Shown piece by piece: positions 12,281-21,588 of a stretch of DNA of 64,000 bases. This DNA comes from Cycas panzhihuaensis (Eukaryota > Cycadophyta). Numbering within the stretch: position 1 is the first letter of the stretch; each line of letters starts with the position of its first letter. The translations under genes and the position numbers were made by a program. The notes under the pieces were generated by a model. It searched no databases, had not been told where the DNA came from, and saw nothing but the letters and a program-made list of their open reading frames with translations. The stretch covers positions 111,917,741-111,981,740 of the forward strand of contig CM041465.1 of assembly GCA_023213395.1 (NCBI GenBank). Direction: 5' to 3'.

Positions 12281-13040
12281 AGTGGTTCCCCGTGAACGCC
12301 CTTTTGCCAAACAAACTCGTTATACCAATTCGGCAAACCAAGGTTCACCCACTCATGCCTCGGCTTGTTCAATTGGTATACCCAATCCGTCGGAAGAAGA
12401 TCCCAGATCTTCCCTTCCTAGTCTCGCACGTTTTGCCCCTATTGGCGTCAGGAGTTATGGGTACCTTGCTTCGTTCAGCGATGATGAATCGCGCGAGAGC
12501 GAGGTTGTCTCCACCCATTTCTTTCCTTCGCGCCCGATGGGTCGTACTGTCTCGCTCTAGACCCTCGTTTGGAACCTCTCTCATTGGTGAGACTAGCCCC
12601 TCGTCGTGTCACACCATCGCTCGTCTTGACACTTGCATGCCGTCGGTTCTTCTTTTTCATCACCCGCGGTGATGGTTTTGAGGAATTGCCTTTCGCTCCT
12701 CTCGAGGAGCCTCTTCTGGTTTTCCTTGATTTCCATGAAGGAGTTGAGCGATCCGATGATCACCCGGTCCGTTGCTCCTTTCCTTCTAGCGCTTCTTCTA
12801 CTCGAAATAGGGTCATCCATGGGTGGACTATTTCGAGGATGATGAAGCTCTATTTGGAAACACCTAGCGAGCCTTGCACCTAATCGCCTACGGTCACCAC
12901 CGACTCGGTCACCGGAAGATCCTTGCGATCGGATCCACGCTCGCTGATCCGATCCCCTCTTTTATTCCTCCTCCTCCCGTTGATCTTGCCCCTCTTCACT
13001 TTGAAGAGGGCAATGCCATGTGCATGGGGGGAATTTAAGA
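12281..13040 (+). other. TE4 protease-RT spacer
   Basis: About 760 bp with no domain I can name. Several overlapping short ORFs on both strands are present, none with family resemblance. In Tat-type polyproteins a linker of this sort precedes the 'FAWSYEDMPGIDP' entry to RT. Confidence 0.4.
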
Positions 13041-13910
13041 CGTAGTCTTGGCCCCGGGCAAGGTCATTAGGGTTGGGGCGGAATGCTCTCCTGATGAGAT
13101 TAGGGAATATTCCCTTACATTCCGTGAATTTCGAGACATTTTCGCGTGGGATTATCTTGACATGAAGGGAATCGACCCTCGATTGTCACCCATAACCTCA
13201 CCACCCTTCACGGCGCGATCACTGTGCACGAGCGGCGTCCTCTTCACCGAAGCTCTCTGCCGTCAAGATGGAGGTTGAAAAGCTCGGATCTTTGGGCTTG
13301 TTACTTCTATTGATTACCCTAAGTGGGTCTCTAATATTGTTCCGTTGCCAAAAGAGCGGGGCAATCGCATATCGTCGATTTCCGCGATATCAACAACGCT
13401 TGTCCTAAGGACAATTTCACTTACCCTTCTTAGATCAAATCATTGATCGCCTTGGCCGGATTCAGTGATGTCCTTAATGGACGGCTTCTCGGTTACAACC
13501 AAATTGATTTCCCAGGGACCGCCATAAGGCGGCCTTCACTACTCCACAGGGTACCTTCGCCTCAAGGCGATGCCCTTTGGCCTTAAAAATGCGGGTGCTA
13601 CGTGTCAAAGAGCCATGCGATTCATCTTCCACGACCTTATCAACGACACGTTGGAGGTCTTCATGGACGATATGATGGGTCTTTCTCGCGTGAGCCCATC
13701 ACCCTTGACTTGCGTGCCATCTTCTCACGATGCCGCGAGTATCACGTCGATCTTAATCCGCTCAAATGTGTGTTTGCGTCGCCACGGTAAACTCCTTGGG
13801 TTCCTTGTATCCAAACAAGGAATTCGGATCAACCACGACAAAGTCGGGCGATCCTTGACATGCCGCCTCCTAGAACTCAGCGGCGGATCAAGTCGTTTCT
13901 AGGTAGGCTC
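13041..13910 (+). pseudogene. TE4 reverse transcriptase
   Basis: Starts with 'FRDIFAWDYLDMKGIDP' at about 13126-13180. It continues 'VDFRDINNACPKDNF' near 13373, 'MPFGLKNAGATCQRAM' at 13570 and the active site 'EVFMDDMM' near 13650 (family Y/FxDD). Four or more frameshifts separate these motifs. Wording is of the Tat group. Confidence 0.87.
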
Positions 13911-14039
13911 GGTTTCCTTAGGCGCTTCCTGGTGACTTTGTGAATGCTAAACCCCTTACGAACTGTTGAAGAAGGAGCTCCTTTTGCACAGTCGACAAGA
14001 CCCAAAAGGCCTTGAAGGACTCAAGGAAGCCACGGCTTC

Positions 14040-14420
14040 CGCTCCCACGTTGGCACCTCCCAGATTCGATAGGCCCTTCGTTTTGTATACCTCGGCGGTA
14101 GCGAGTCCTTGGGCGCTATTTCGCTCGGGAGGATGACTCGAGGCGAGAGAGCTATATACTTCATCGATCGTACCCTTGTGGTGCCGAATTTAACTATTCC
14201 CTATGAGAAGGAATGTCTCTCCTTGGTCTCTGCGACCAAGAAGTTTAGGCATTACTTGCTCGGCAATACTAAGGTGATCATTCAATCAGATCCCTTGAGA
14301 TACTTACTAACTCGTTCGGACTTGACGGGTAGGGGTGGTCGTTAGAACATCCTACTCCAAGAATTTGATCTCCTTATCGTTAACAGGAAATCAAAGAAGG
14401 GCATGATAGTGGTAGAGCAA
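14040..14420 (+). pseudogene. TE4 RNase H (first, RT-linked)
   Basis: The frame at 14109-14345 reads 'RAIYFIDRTLVVPNLTIPY', 'EKECLSLVSATKKFRHYLL', 'IIQSDPLRYLLTRSDLTG'. This is the RNase H tethered to RT in gypsy elements (E and D catalytic positions visible). The sequence then runs directly through 'KSKKGMIVVEQLADTP' into integrase, with no second RNase H between. Confidence 0.85.
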
Positions 14421-14479
14421 CTTGCAGACACCCCTATCCCTAACTCCTTTGATACTCCGTTGATGACTCTCTCCCCGAT

Positions 14480-15760
14480 GAGTCTATCACGGCGATCAGG
14501 AGTTCGTCCCATCCACTCACCGACAATGAGTGGTGCGGTGACATAGTGCAAGATCTCACACGGTGCAATACCACCCCGAGCACTAGTAACAAAGTTAAAT
14601 CTCGCATCCGGACTTACGCTCGGCAATACCTCCTCGTGGGCGAGGTATTGTACAAGAGGTCGCCGATGGGATCCTTCTCCATTGCGTCACCAGCCGGCCA
14701 GAATAACCGCGAATGCCACCACGGCATTTGTGGGGTCACTTTGGGGCGATCATGGCTCGAGAGGATCCTCCGTATGGGCTACTTTTGGCCATCTCTTTTA
14801 AAAGGCATACGCCTTTGTCTTTGAAATGTCGGCGATGTCAAGAGCATGCCAACATTTCCCACGTGCCTTCGAGACTTTGCACCTATTGTTTCGCCATGGC
14901 CTTCGCTCGATGGGGATTAGACCTCATCGGGCTATTTCCCTTCGTCGTCATGACACAAGTTTATCTTGACTGCCATGGAGTATTTTACCAAGTGGGCGGA
15001 GGCCATCCCTTTGATCACTACCCCCGGCAAAATGATTTCCATATTCATCTATCAGCACATCATTTGCCGCTTGGATTCGGATGTCACGATTCAGCAATGG
15101 AACCCCCTTTTGTAATAAGGAGGTGGATGAGCTTTGCGAGAAGTTTAAAATCTCCCATAAGACTTCCTCTCCTTACTACCCTCAGGCAAATGGCCAGGTG
15201 GAGTCTTTTAACAAGACTCTTATCAACATTCTCAAGAAAGCGTCGGTCAATCCCAAAGGGATTGGCACCTTGTTGCCCTCCGCCTTATGGGCTTATCGTA
15301 CTTCGTCTGTTCCACCAGGAATGACCCGTTCTCCACGGTCTCACGGGTGAGGCGGTACTCCCATTGGAGGTGGAGATTCCTTCCTTGCGAGTCTCCTTGA
15401 GGTTTCATCGACGATGAGTCGATCCCTCGAGCACGCTTTCTTTGGACCTCGAAGCTTTGGATGAGAGGCGGCAGCCTCGATCGAGGCTAACCTAGCATCC
15501 AAGCCCGTTCACAAAGGGCCCACGATAAACACTGCATTCCGCCCTTTGTTTCCGGGGACTATGTCCTCAAGCTCGAATATCTCCATGGCCAGTTTGACCA
15601 AATTCCAACCCGGTGGGTGGTCCTTTTGTCATTATCGAATCTCTCGATAATGGTGCCTATAGGATAGCCACCACGGAGGCTCGAATTTGAGAAGCCGTTA
15701 ATGGGATGTTCCTTAAAGTTTTACGCTTGACCCTTGGCGACCCCCTGCCACCAACAAAAC
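14480..15760 (+). pseudogene. TE4 integrase
   Basis: The N-terminal zinc-binding part lies about 14600-14860 ('YLLVGEVLYKRS', 'CHHGICG', 'GYFWPSLLK'). The catalytic core runs 14890-15350, with 'RWGLDLIG' near 14900 and 'ISHKTSSPYYPQANGQVES' at 15150-15205, where the catalytic Glu lies in QVES. The C-terminal part runs to about 15735. Several frameshifts occur. No chromodomain was seen. Confidence 0.85.
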
Positions 15761-16400
15761 GAGCCTAAACTACCATCTTAGGTTGTCCCCATTCTTCCCA
15801 GTAGCGTGTAGAATGGCTATTTAAGATGGACCCGCTTTGTCTCTCGGTTCGTCCAGGAACCGCGTTCCGTATCCTCTCGGGAACCTTGGTCCTCTCGCTT
15901 GGGCATCTCCCAGCCGGGAGGGCGCTTGAAACGTGTTGCCCCTCTTTCTGTCTCGCGTTTCCTTCGCATATCGGTTATGCTCTCCTGCGGACATGTATGC
16001 ACCTTCCTAACCTCACACCTCCATGTCGTCCGCTCACGGCGTGTGTGTGTGCCCTGTTAGGTGTGTGGTTATACATGGAAGGAAAGCGTGTGCATCATAC
16101 AATAAAATGTTCATAACATGAATCACCTACTACACAACATAACACTCACCCCATGCATATATACATATCAAAATCATGTCATCATACATCACAGGAAGCG
16201 GTGTCCTTGCGGTACAATCATATGGTCCTATATATGACCCCACAGGCAGTGCTTTCCTCTGCCAAACTATCCATGCATGTCATCTGCTGTGGCCCGCTCT
16301 GGGCGCCTCATTCTTAGGTCCTCCTACCCTTGGCCACACTGTTTATCTGTTTTCTAAGTGTTGCCTTAATCACTGATCATCTGCTTGGATTTTGTGTCAC
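15761..16400 (+). other. TE4 spacer between integrase and second RNase H
   Basis: About 640 bp without a recognisable domain, partly AT-rich (16080-16190) within an otherwise GC-rich element. It opens with GAGCCTAAACTACC (15761-15774), a motif also found just after integrase in TE11 and TE7. The spacer suggests the next domain is expressed separately or by splicing. Confidence 0.6.
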
Positions 16401-16680
16401 CTATGTCTGTACATCTTCTGCAAGCGGCGGCGCGGTAACCCTGAACCAACCAGCATTGCGTGGATTCTCATGACCCTTACGGACATGATCTCCTCGCTCT
16501 GGGATCTTCCTCCGGAGGCTACCAACAATGAAGCCGAGTATCGGCTATCATCGAAGCCCTTCTGTGCCCTTCGTTTCCATCACGGACCCATTGTTTTGCT
16601 CTCGACTCTCAAGTTGTGGTGTCTCATCTCACCCAGTCTGGGTGCGATGCCCTCACTTGAGGACTCTTGCTTCTAGCGGA
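16400..16680 (+). pseudogene. TE4 second (archaeal-type) RNase H, downstream of integrase
   Basis: The frame gives 'RGNPEPTSIAW' (from 16431), the family RGNPGPA turn after the first catalytic Asp, then 'ATNNEAEY' (16518-16541) with the catalytic Glu. After a frameshift comes 'DSQVVVSHLTQSG' (from 16604) with the third catalytic Asp. This is the hallmark set of the additional RNase H of Tat-type elements. The first Asp segment is damaged. Its place after integrase is unusual compared with Ogre/Retand. Confidence 0.85.
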
Positions 16681-17181
16681 TCCCTCGGCCCGTTTCTCTT
16701 GTTGATATCCGGCCATATCCTCGGGCTCTCAATCCGAGGCGGATAGCCTTGTTCGCCTCATCCTTGGCGCTTTGTCTCGCCTGGCGGCCAGTCCACAGGT
16801 CTTGCTTGGCCTTCCGTCGCCCAAGCCTCGGTGGTTGGTCGCTCGCTTGCGATCTGCTCGCACCTCAGAAATCGGGTTGCTAACGAGGTAAAACTATGGT
16901 ACCCACCATTTGTTCCCCATGTGGTCTGCATGCTCCTTTGCATTCATTGTGGTGGGGGCAACCCCTACTTTGTCTCTTTCTCCCGATCGGTTTCGGTGGC
17001 TCATAAGCGGCCCCTATCTTTGTCTCCTGCGCTTTCGTATCCAGCGTTACGCCCGCGACACTTGCGGCACCCTTGCCTCTTGATCGATCTTGATTGATAT
17101 ATCTATATACACATGTACTCTTGTGATTGCGTTGCGGCGTCGCCATCGCATCGGGCTTCGGCGAGGCTCTGCGCGAGGCGA
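16681..17181 (+). other. TE4 3' untranslated region
   Basis: Sequence between the second RNase H and the 3' LTR. It loosely matches the corresponding piece of TE8 (40111-40405, other strand). No clean polypurine tract stands before 17182; only GCGCGAGGCGA is seen. Confidence 0.5.
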
Positions 17182-19721
17182 TGTTTCCGGCTTCGGGAAT
17201 GGATCTGAATCAGGCTTCGGTAAGTGCGGTATGTCTCTAGCATTATCATCACTTTTATTCTTGATTATGCCTTACATATTTGCATGCGTATGACTTTGTG
17301 GGCGGCACGGTCGTCGTCCACACCTATGTTTAACCTATGGCGACTATAGCGAGGCACACTCTTGGCGAGTGTGGCACCTTGTGGTAAATATTACTTCGCA
17401 TCGCCCTCCTCTCTCCTAGATCCAGGGTTTGCGCCACCTCCACCGTGTGATGTCTCATCGTCGCTTGGTTAGCTTGCCACCTCATTTGGGGTCCTATTTA
17501 CGCTCCAGTGGGCCGTTTCTTGGCTTGTTTGCTCCGGGTGGGTGTTTTAGTTGTCCTTTAGCCTTTTTATTGGTTTGCCCCGGCTGGACGGTTAAGCGAG
17601 GCCCCATTTGTGTCTCCAGTGCATCTGGCCGTAATCTTCTGATCTGCAGTGATCTTGTGATGCCTTGGAATTTTCAGTGATGCATTTGGAATATTCATGA
17701 TCTGCTAAAGTTCCGTGATACATTGTCTCTGTTTGTTTTTAAAATCCAGTGGCAATTTCGCATTGTTGCGAAACTTCCACGTGGTTCGCCTTTCTCCCTC
17801 GGTAGGTGCCTATTCGTACTTTAGGGTTTTGCTTTAGTACTTAAACATCTTTTGGCTCGTTTTGAAGCTCTTTTTTGATCTTTTGGACTCACTTTTGGAT
17901 TTACTCTCGAGAGGAACACTCTCCTGCTCTGCTCTCTTCTGCATTTCTTCTTTATTGGACACTGCACTCTTCATCTGACTTGACTCTCCTTTGGCTTGGT
18001 GAGACATTCTCTGACCCCTCAAGCCTTGGAGGGCTCCTTTGAAGCGGTTTCGGTATTTTCTACCAGGCGATCCACGAGTTCCCGTTTGTAGGTGTTTCAG
18101 TTCCACCTCCATAGCAGGGCCCCTAGCACCTTTCTATTCAGAATCTGGTACATTTGTTCTAGCCCTTCTTGACATCTTTTGGTAGGGCAAATCCCTTGCC
18201 TCCTTTCCAGTACTCTTCACTTTGTATTTGTTTTGGTGATATTTACACTTGACTTATTTGTTTTCATTTGTTGCTTGAGAGGTGGTTTCTTCCCTCTTGG
18301 GGGCTAACATGCCACTCTCCCTCTTGCTTCTTACTGCGTTTCTTTGTCCAAGCGGCGTTGAGGTTGCATAGGCTTTGGAGAGGGCTGGGTGGATTTGCAC
18401 CACCGCCACGCTCCTAGCGGCTCAAAGCCCTCAGAAGCCTCCCTCTCGCCCGTGCTACTCTTGGCTTGCAAACAAGGGTTGAAGGCTCCCCTTGGTTGCC
18501 CAAACCAGTTGTCACAAGTTGCGGTGATTTGGGACCCTTTATTCAGTTTGGGTGCCATCCATAGGCCCCAAGCCAGCGGGTTCTTACTCCACCTTTGCTC
18601 CCGGTTACGGTTTGCTCCCGTAGCATCCGGTTCCCGTGGGTGTCTTTGGGTCTTTCTTGCCCCTTCTTGCGGTAGTTTTCCGCCTTGAGTCTTGACTTTC
18701 TCCTCGCTGCCCGTGGCTCTTGGGAGAGGTTTGGGCACCATTTACAGGCGGTGAGCCACTCAGGAGCTTACCTTGTTGTTTCCTTTCATTTGGATCGTTC
18801 TTCTTTGGTATTTCCCTTATTGGACTAACACTGATGCATGTACATTTAGACTCTCATTTATGTTGTTAGACATATATTGCTAGATCTTTGTGTTGCATAT
18901 AGGTGTCTCCCCTCGGCAGGAGGAGACCTTTGTTGCTTCTGGTACTCGGGGCCAGCGGAGAGCGTTGCGTGCCCCTTCCACCGTGGCGTCCCTTGCATGT
19001 GTCATATTTTATGCTATCTCATTTGCTAGTTAGCGTTTCTTTCCTTCCTTGGTATCGCATTTACTTTTCACGGGAAGGTAAGGAAGCCCCTTTCGCTCAT
19101 GCTACATTTCACATCCGTGCAGCTGCGGTGGTTGGGTGCTCCTCTGAAGGCTACGCCATCTCTCACGCCTTGGCCCGGTGCACGCCGTTCCTCTTCGCTA
19201 CCCTGGTCTTTTCCTTCTTTTATTCTTTTCCTAGTAATTAGAACATCGAAGATTAAAAGGAAAATTGCCTTTTGTATTGGTTTGCGATTTGTTTGCCTTG
19301 TTACATGTACTTTTGTTATTAAGTAGGAAAGGTTGTAGGAGTCTTCTTCTCCCTTACCCTTCCTCCCTCTTCCTTAATAGCGCCTTGCTTCACATCGCTC
19401 GTATACCCGGTTAGATTGCATAGGATTGTTCTTGGCCTATCCTTGTTAGGTTCTTTCTCTCTCCCTTCTGGCCACCCAAGGGTGGGAGGGCCTACTCCTG
19501 AGTCAACCGGGTTCGTCCTACGTATCTTCGCCCTTCGCTCAAGGCGGTGAAGGGTCACCCAGTAGTAGCCATACTCCATTGCAGATCCCGAACTCGCGCT
19601 CCGGCGCACGGGGTGCTCTGCGTGGTAGTTGCTTGCCTTGTAGGTTCCACTTCCTACCGTTTCGTCACCATCTCTCCCCCGCGCCTATCAGTCAGGCGGT
19701 TATCCCGTAGCAGCGCGTCCA
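17182..19721 (+). repeat. TE4 3' LTR
   Basis: 2540 bp, from TGTTTCCGGCTTCGGG to GCGTCCA, partner of 6609-9137. The following CATAC is the target duplication. Confidence 0.92.
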
Positions 19722-19726
19722 CATAC

Positions 19727-20174
19727 TAAATTGTAAAGAGAATCGTAGTCGTTCATTTAAAACATCCGAAATTTGGTCAAGATTTGTACCTTATATAACT
19801 CTCTCATATAGGCTGATTTAGGGTCTCTATTCATTATGTTAATGGTATTTGATGTATTGTATATATTGTATTAAGAAGAGATTACTAGTTATTATTATTG
19901 TGAGCATTTTGCTACAGATTATATACATTTCTCCATTCTTAGATAATAAATATTGATATATTTCCTATATGGATGTTTCCTTAACACACTACTAGGGTTT
20001 TACTACGTTGTATCTAGTATATATGTGATGCTTTGGCTTTCTAATTTATTAATTGTATTATCTCTGGTTTAAGAACTTGCATGTTAAATTTTAGTTTCAA
20101 TTTTTGTAACTAGTTACAAAATAGTTTAGATCTTGGTGCTAGTTTCTAGTTATTGGGACCTAATTTTCTCAATA
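19727..20174 (+). repeat. TE3 3' LTR, second part
   Basis: Continues the LTR interrupted at 6608 (TAAATTGTAAAGAG onward, as in the 5' LTR near 1907) and ends CTCAATA at 20174. Together the two parts are 665 bp against 672 bp for the 5' LTR. Confidence 0.9.
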
Positions 20175-20179
20175 GTGTA

Positions 20180-21075
20180 AGCTTGGTTCCCAACCATGTC
20201 AAATATTTTATAGGCTTTCTATTATCCTTTGGAACAAGTTTGTATGTCATGCATCTAAAAATCTTTAAGTGTGTTACCATTAGTTTTTATCCTAACCAAT
20301 CTTCTTTAGGAGTAATGTTTCCAACCACGATTGTAGGACTTATATTGGTTAGGTATATAGCTATGGCTATGGAAATTTTCCAAAATTTAGTGGCAATATT
20401 TATAGCACTAACCATAGTTTTCTCTTTATTCACCAATATCTAATTCATCCTTTCAGTTATACCATTTTGTTATGGTGTATAAGGTGCTAAGAATTAGCAT
20501 TACATACCATATTCCTTACAAAAGATATTAAATTAATTCGAGATATAATAACCACCATTATTATATCTAAGGATCTTAATTCTCATACCACTTTCATTTT
20601 CAATAGTAACTTTGAACTCTTTGAATTTATTTAGGGCTTAATACTTATTTATCAAGAAGTAATCCCATACTTTTCTTGAGAAGTCATCTTTGAATGTGAT
20701 GAAATATCGGTTCCCATTAAGTGATTGAGTTGACATGGGCCCATAAATATTTAAGTGGACCAACTCTAATGGTTGTGAGGCTCTCCATGTATTTCCGGAA
20801 GGGATTTTTCCTCTTTGTTGGTTTCCCTTAAGGCAACCCTTACATATGATGTTGTATCTCTTAATTTTTAGTAAACCATATACTATTTGGAGCCTAAACA
20901 TAAGGTTCAAGCTTTGTATATTTAAATGACCAAGGCATTGATGCCATAAATGGTCCTTGGTACTATTTGAGGTTATAATATCCTTTAAATATGAGCATTC
21001 ACTTGGTTCCTTAATATAAGGGGACTCTTCAATAATTACATCCTTTTCTTTATTAAGTTGAGTTATATTGACCAT
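20180..21075 (-). pseudogene. TE2 integrase with GAG-pre-integrase domain
   Basis: The open stretch 21075-20638 reads 'HLWHQCLGHLNIQSLNLM' (GAG-pre-integrase and HHCC start), 'CKGCLKGNQQRGKIP' (the Cys pair), 'LELVHLNIYGPMSTQSL' (first catalytic position, Asp replaced by Asn) and 'NRYFITFKDDFSRKVW'. Downstream to 20180 the rest of the core is readable only across several stops. The wording differs from TE3/TE13, so this is another copia lineage. Confidence 0.87.
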
Positions 21076-21588
21076 CGAGCAGGATTGATTTTATGTAGTA
21101 GTAAGGGGGACATCATGTAGCTTGTATAAGCCACCAACTTCATGTTTTCTAGCCATAAGTTTACCTATTGCATGATTTATGATTTTACAAATATCTTAGC
21201 TAAAAAGGACATTTAAATTTTACTTGTCTATTTGGCTAATAGAGAGCAGTTTCATATTCATTCTAAGTATAAGAAACACATTATTAATATGGTGCTTGAT
21301 GTTAGCGTCCTTCAAGGGTATTAAAGCCCTACTAATTTTAGTCATGTCATAAGTCAAATTATCACCAAATATGATGGTTGAGTATTGGTTGGGTGGATCT
21401 CTTCTAACATATTTTCTAAATCAGTTTTATATCTCATTGCACTTGAGTTAAGGAGTTAAGTATTCTTATTAAGTTAAGAAGAAAAAGTTGCAAAGAATAG
21501 GTTATAAGTGGAGGTCTCTTGATTGTCTCCTATATTAGCTACTTGTTATTGATTATTCTGTTGGTTCCTTTAATATTTATTAGGGAAC
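20180..21588 (-). mobile_element. TE2 fragment 2: integrase, GAG-pre-integrase, protease region
   Basis: The reverse copia continues here between TE3 and the solo LTR TE5. In element order it carries the end of the protease region (about 21080-21588), the GAG-pre-integrase domain and the integrase (to 20180). Confidence 0.85.

Larger units (their letters stand above)
6609..19721 (+). mobile_element. TE4: 13.1-kb Ty3/gypsy Tat-type element
   Basis: A complete insertion in the 3' LTR of TE3, starting TGTTTCCC and ending GCGTCCA. An exact 5-bp duplication CATAC stands at 6604-6608 and 19722-19726. The LTRs are about 2.53 kb (6609-9137 and 17182-19721) and the internal part is 8.04 kb. Domains run gag, protease, RT, RNase H, integrase, then a separated second RNase H. 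It is visibly more GC-rich than its surroundings. All frames are broken by short indels rather than by many stops. It shares LTR family with TE5 and TE8. RT wording 'MPFGLKNAGAT' and 'IFAWDYLDMKGIDP' is of the Tat group. Confidence 0.92.
1685..20174 (+). mobile_element. TE3: full-length, decayed Ty1/copia element carrying TE4
   Basis: TE3 has a 5' LTR (1685-2356), initiator-Met-type primer site, gag, protease, integrase, RT and RNase H in copia order, and a 3' LTR (6392-6608 continued at 19727-20174). Without TE4 it is about 5.37 kb, matching its close relative TE13 (5.3 kb). The near duplication ATGTA / GTGTA flanks it. It sits inside TE2. Both LTR ends carry TA where TG and CA are usual (start TATTAG, end CTCAATA), each explicable by one transition. 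The coding part is full of TAG stops and cannot be functional. Confidence 0.9.

Noticed and set aside
14480-15760. Possible second RNase H in the usual Tat place between RNase H and integrase of TE4
   Set aside because: The sequence runs from the RNase H end through a short linker straight to the integrase zinc-binding part; no DGxxRGNPG or NNxAEY motif there.
16080-16190. AT-rich island in TE4 that might be a host insertion or promoter
   Set aside because: No boundary repeats or coding sequence; treated as part of the INT-aRNH spacer.
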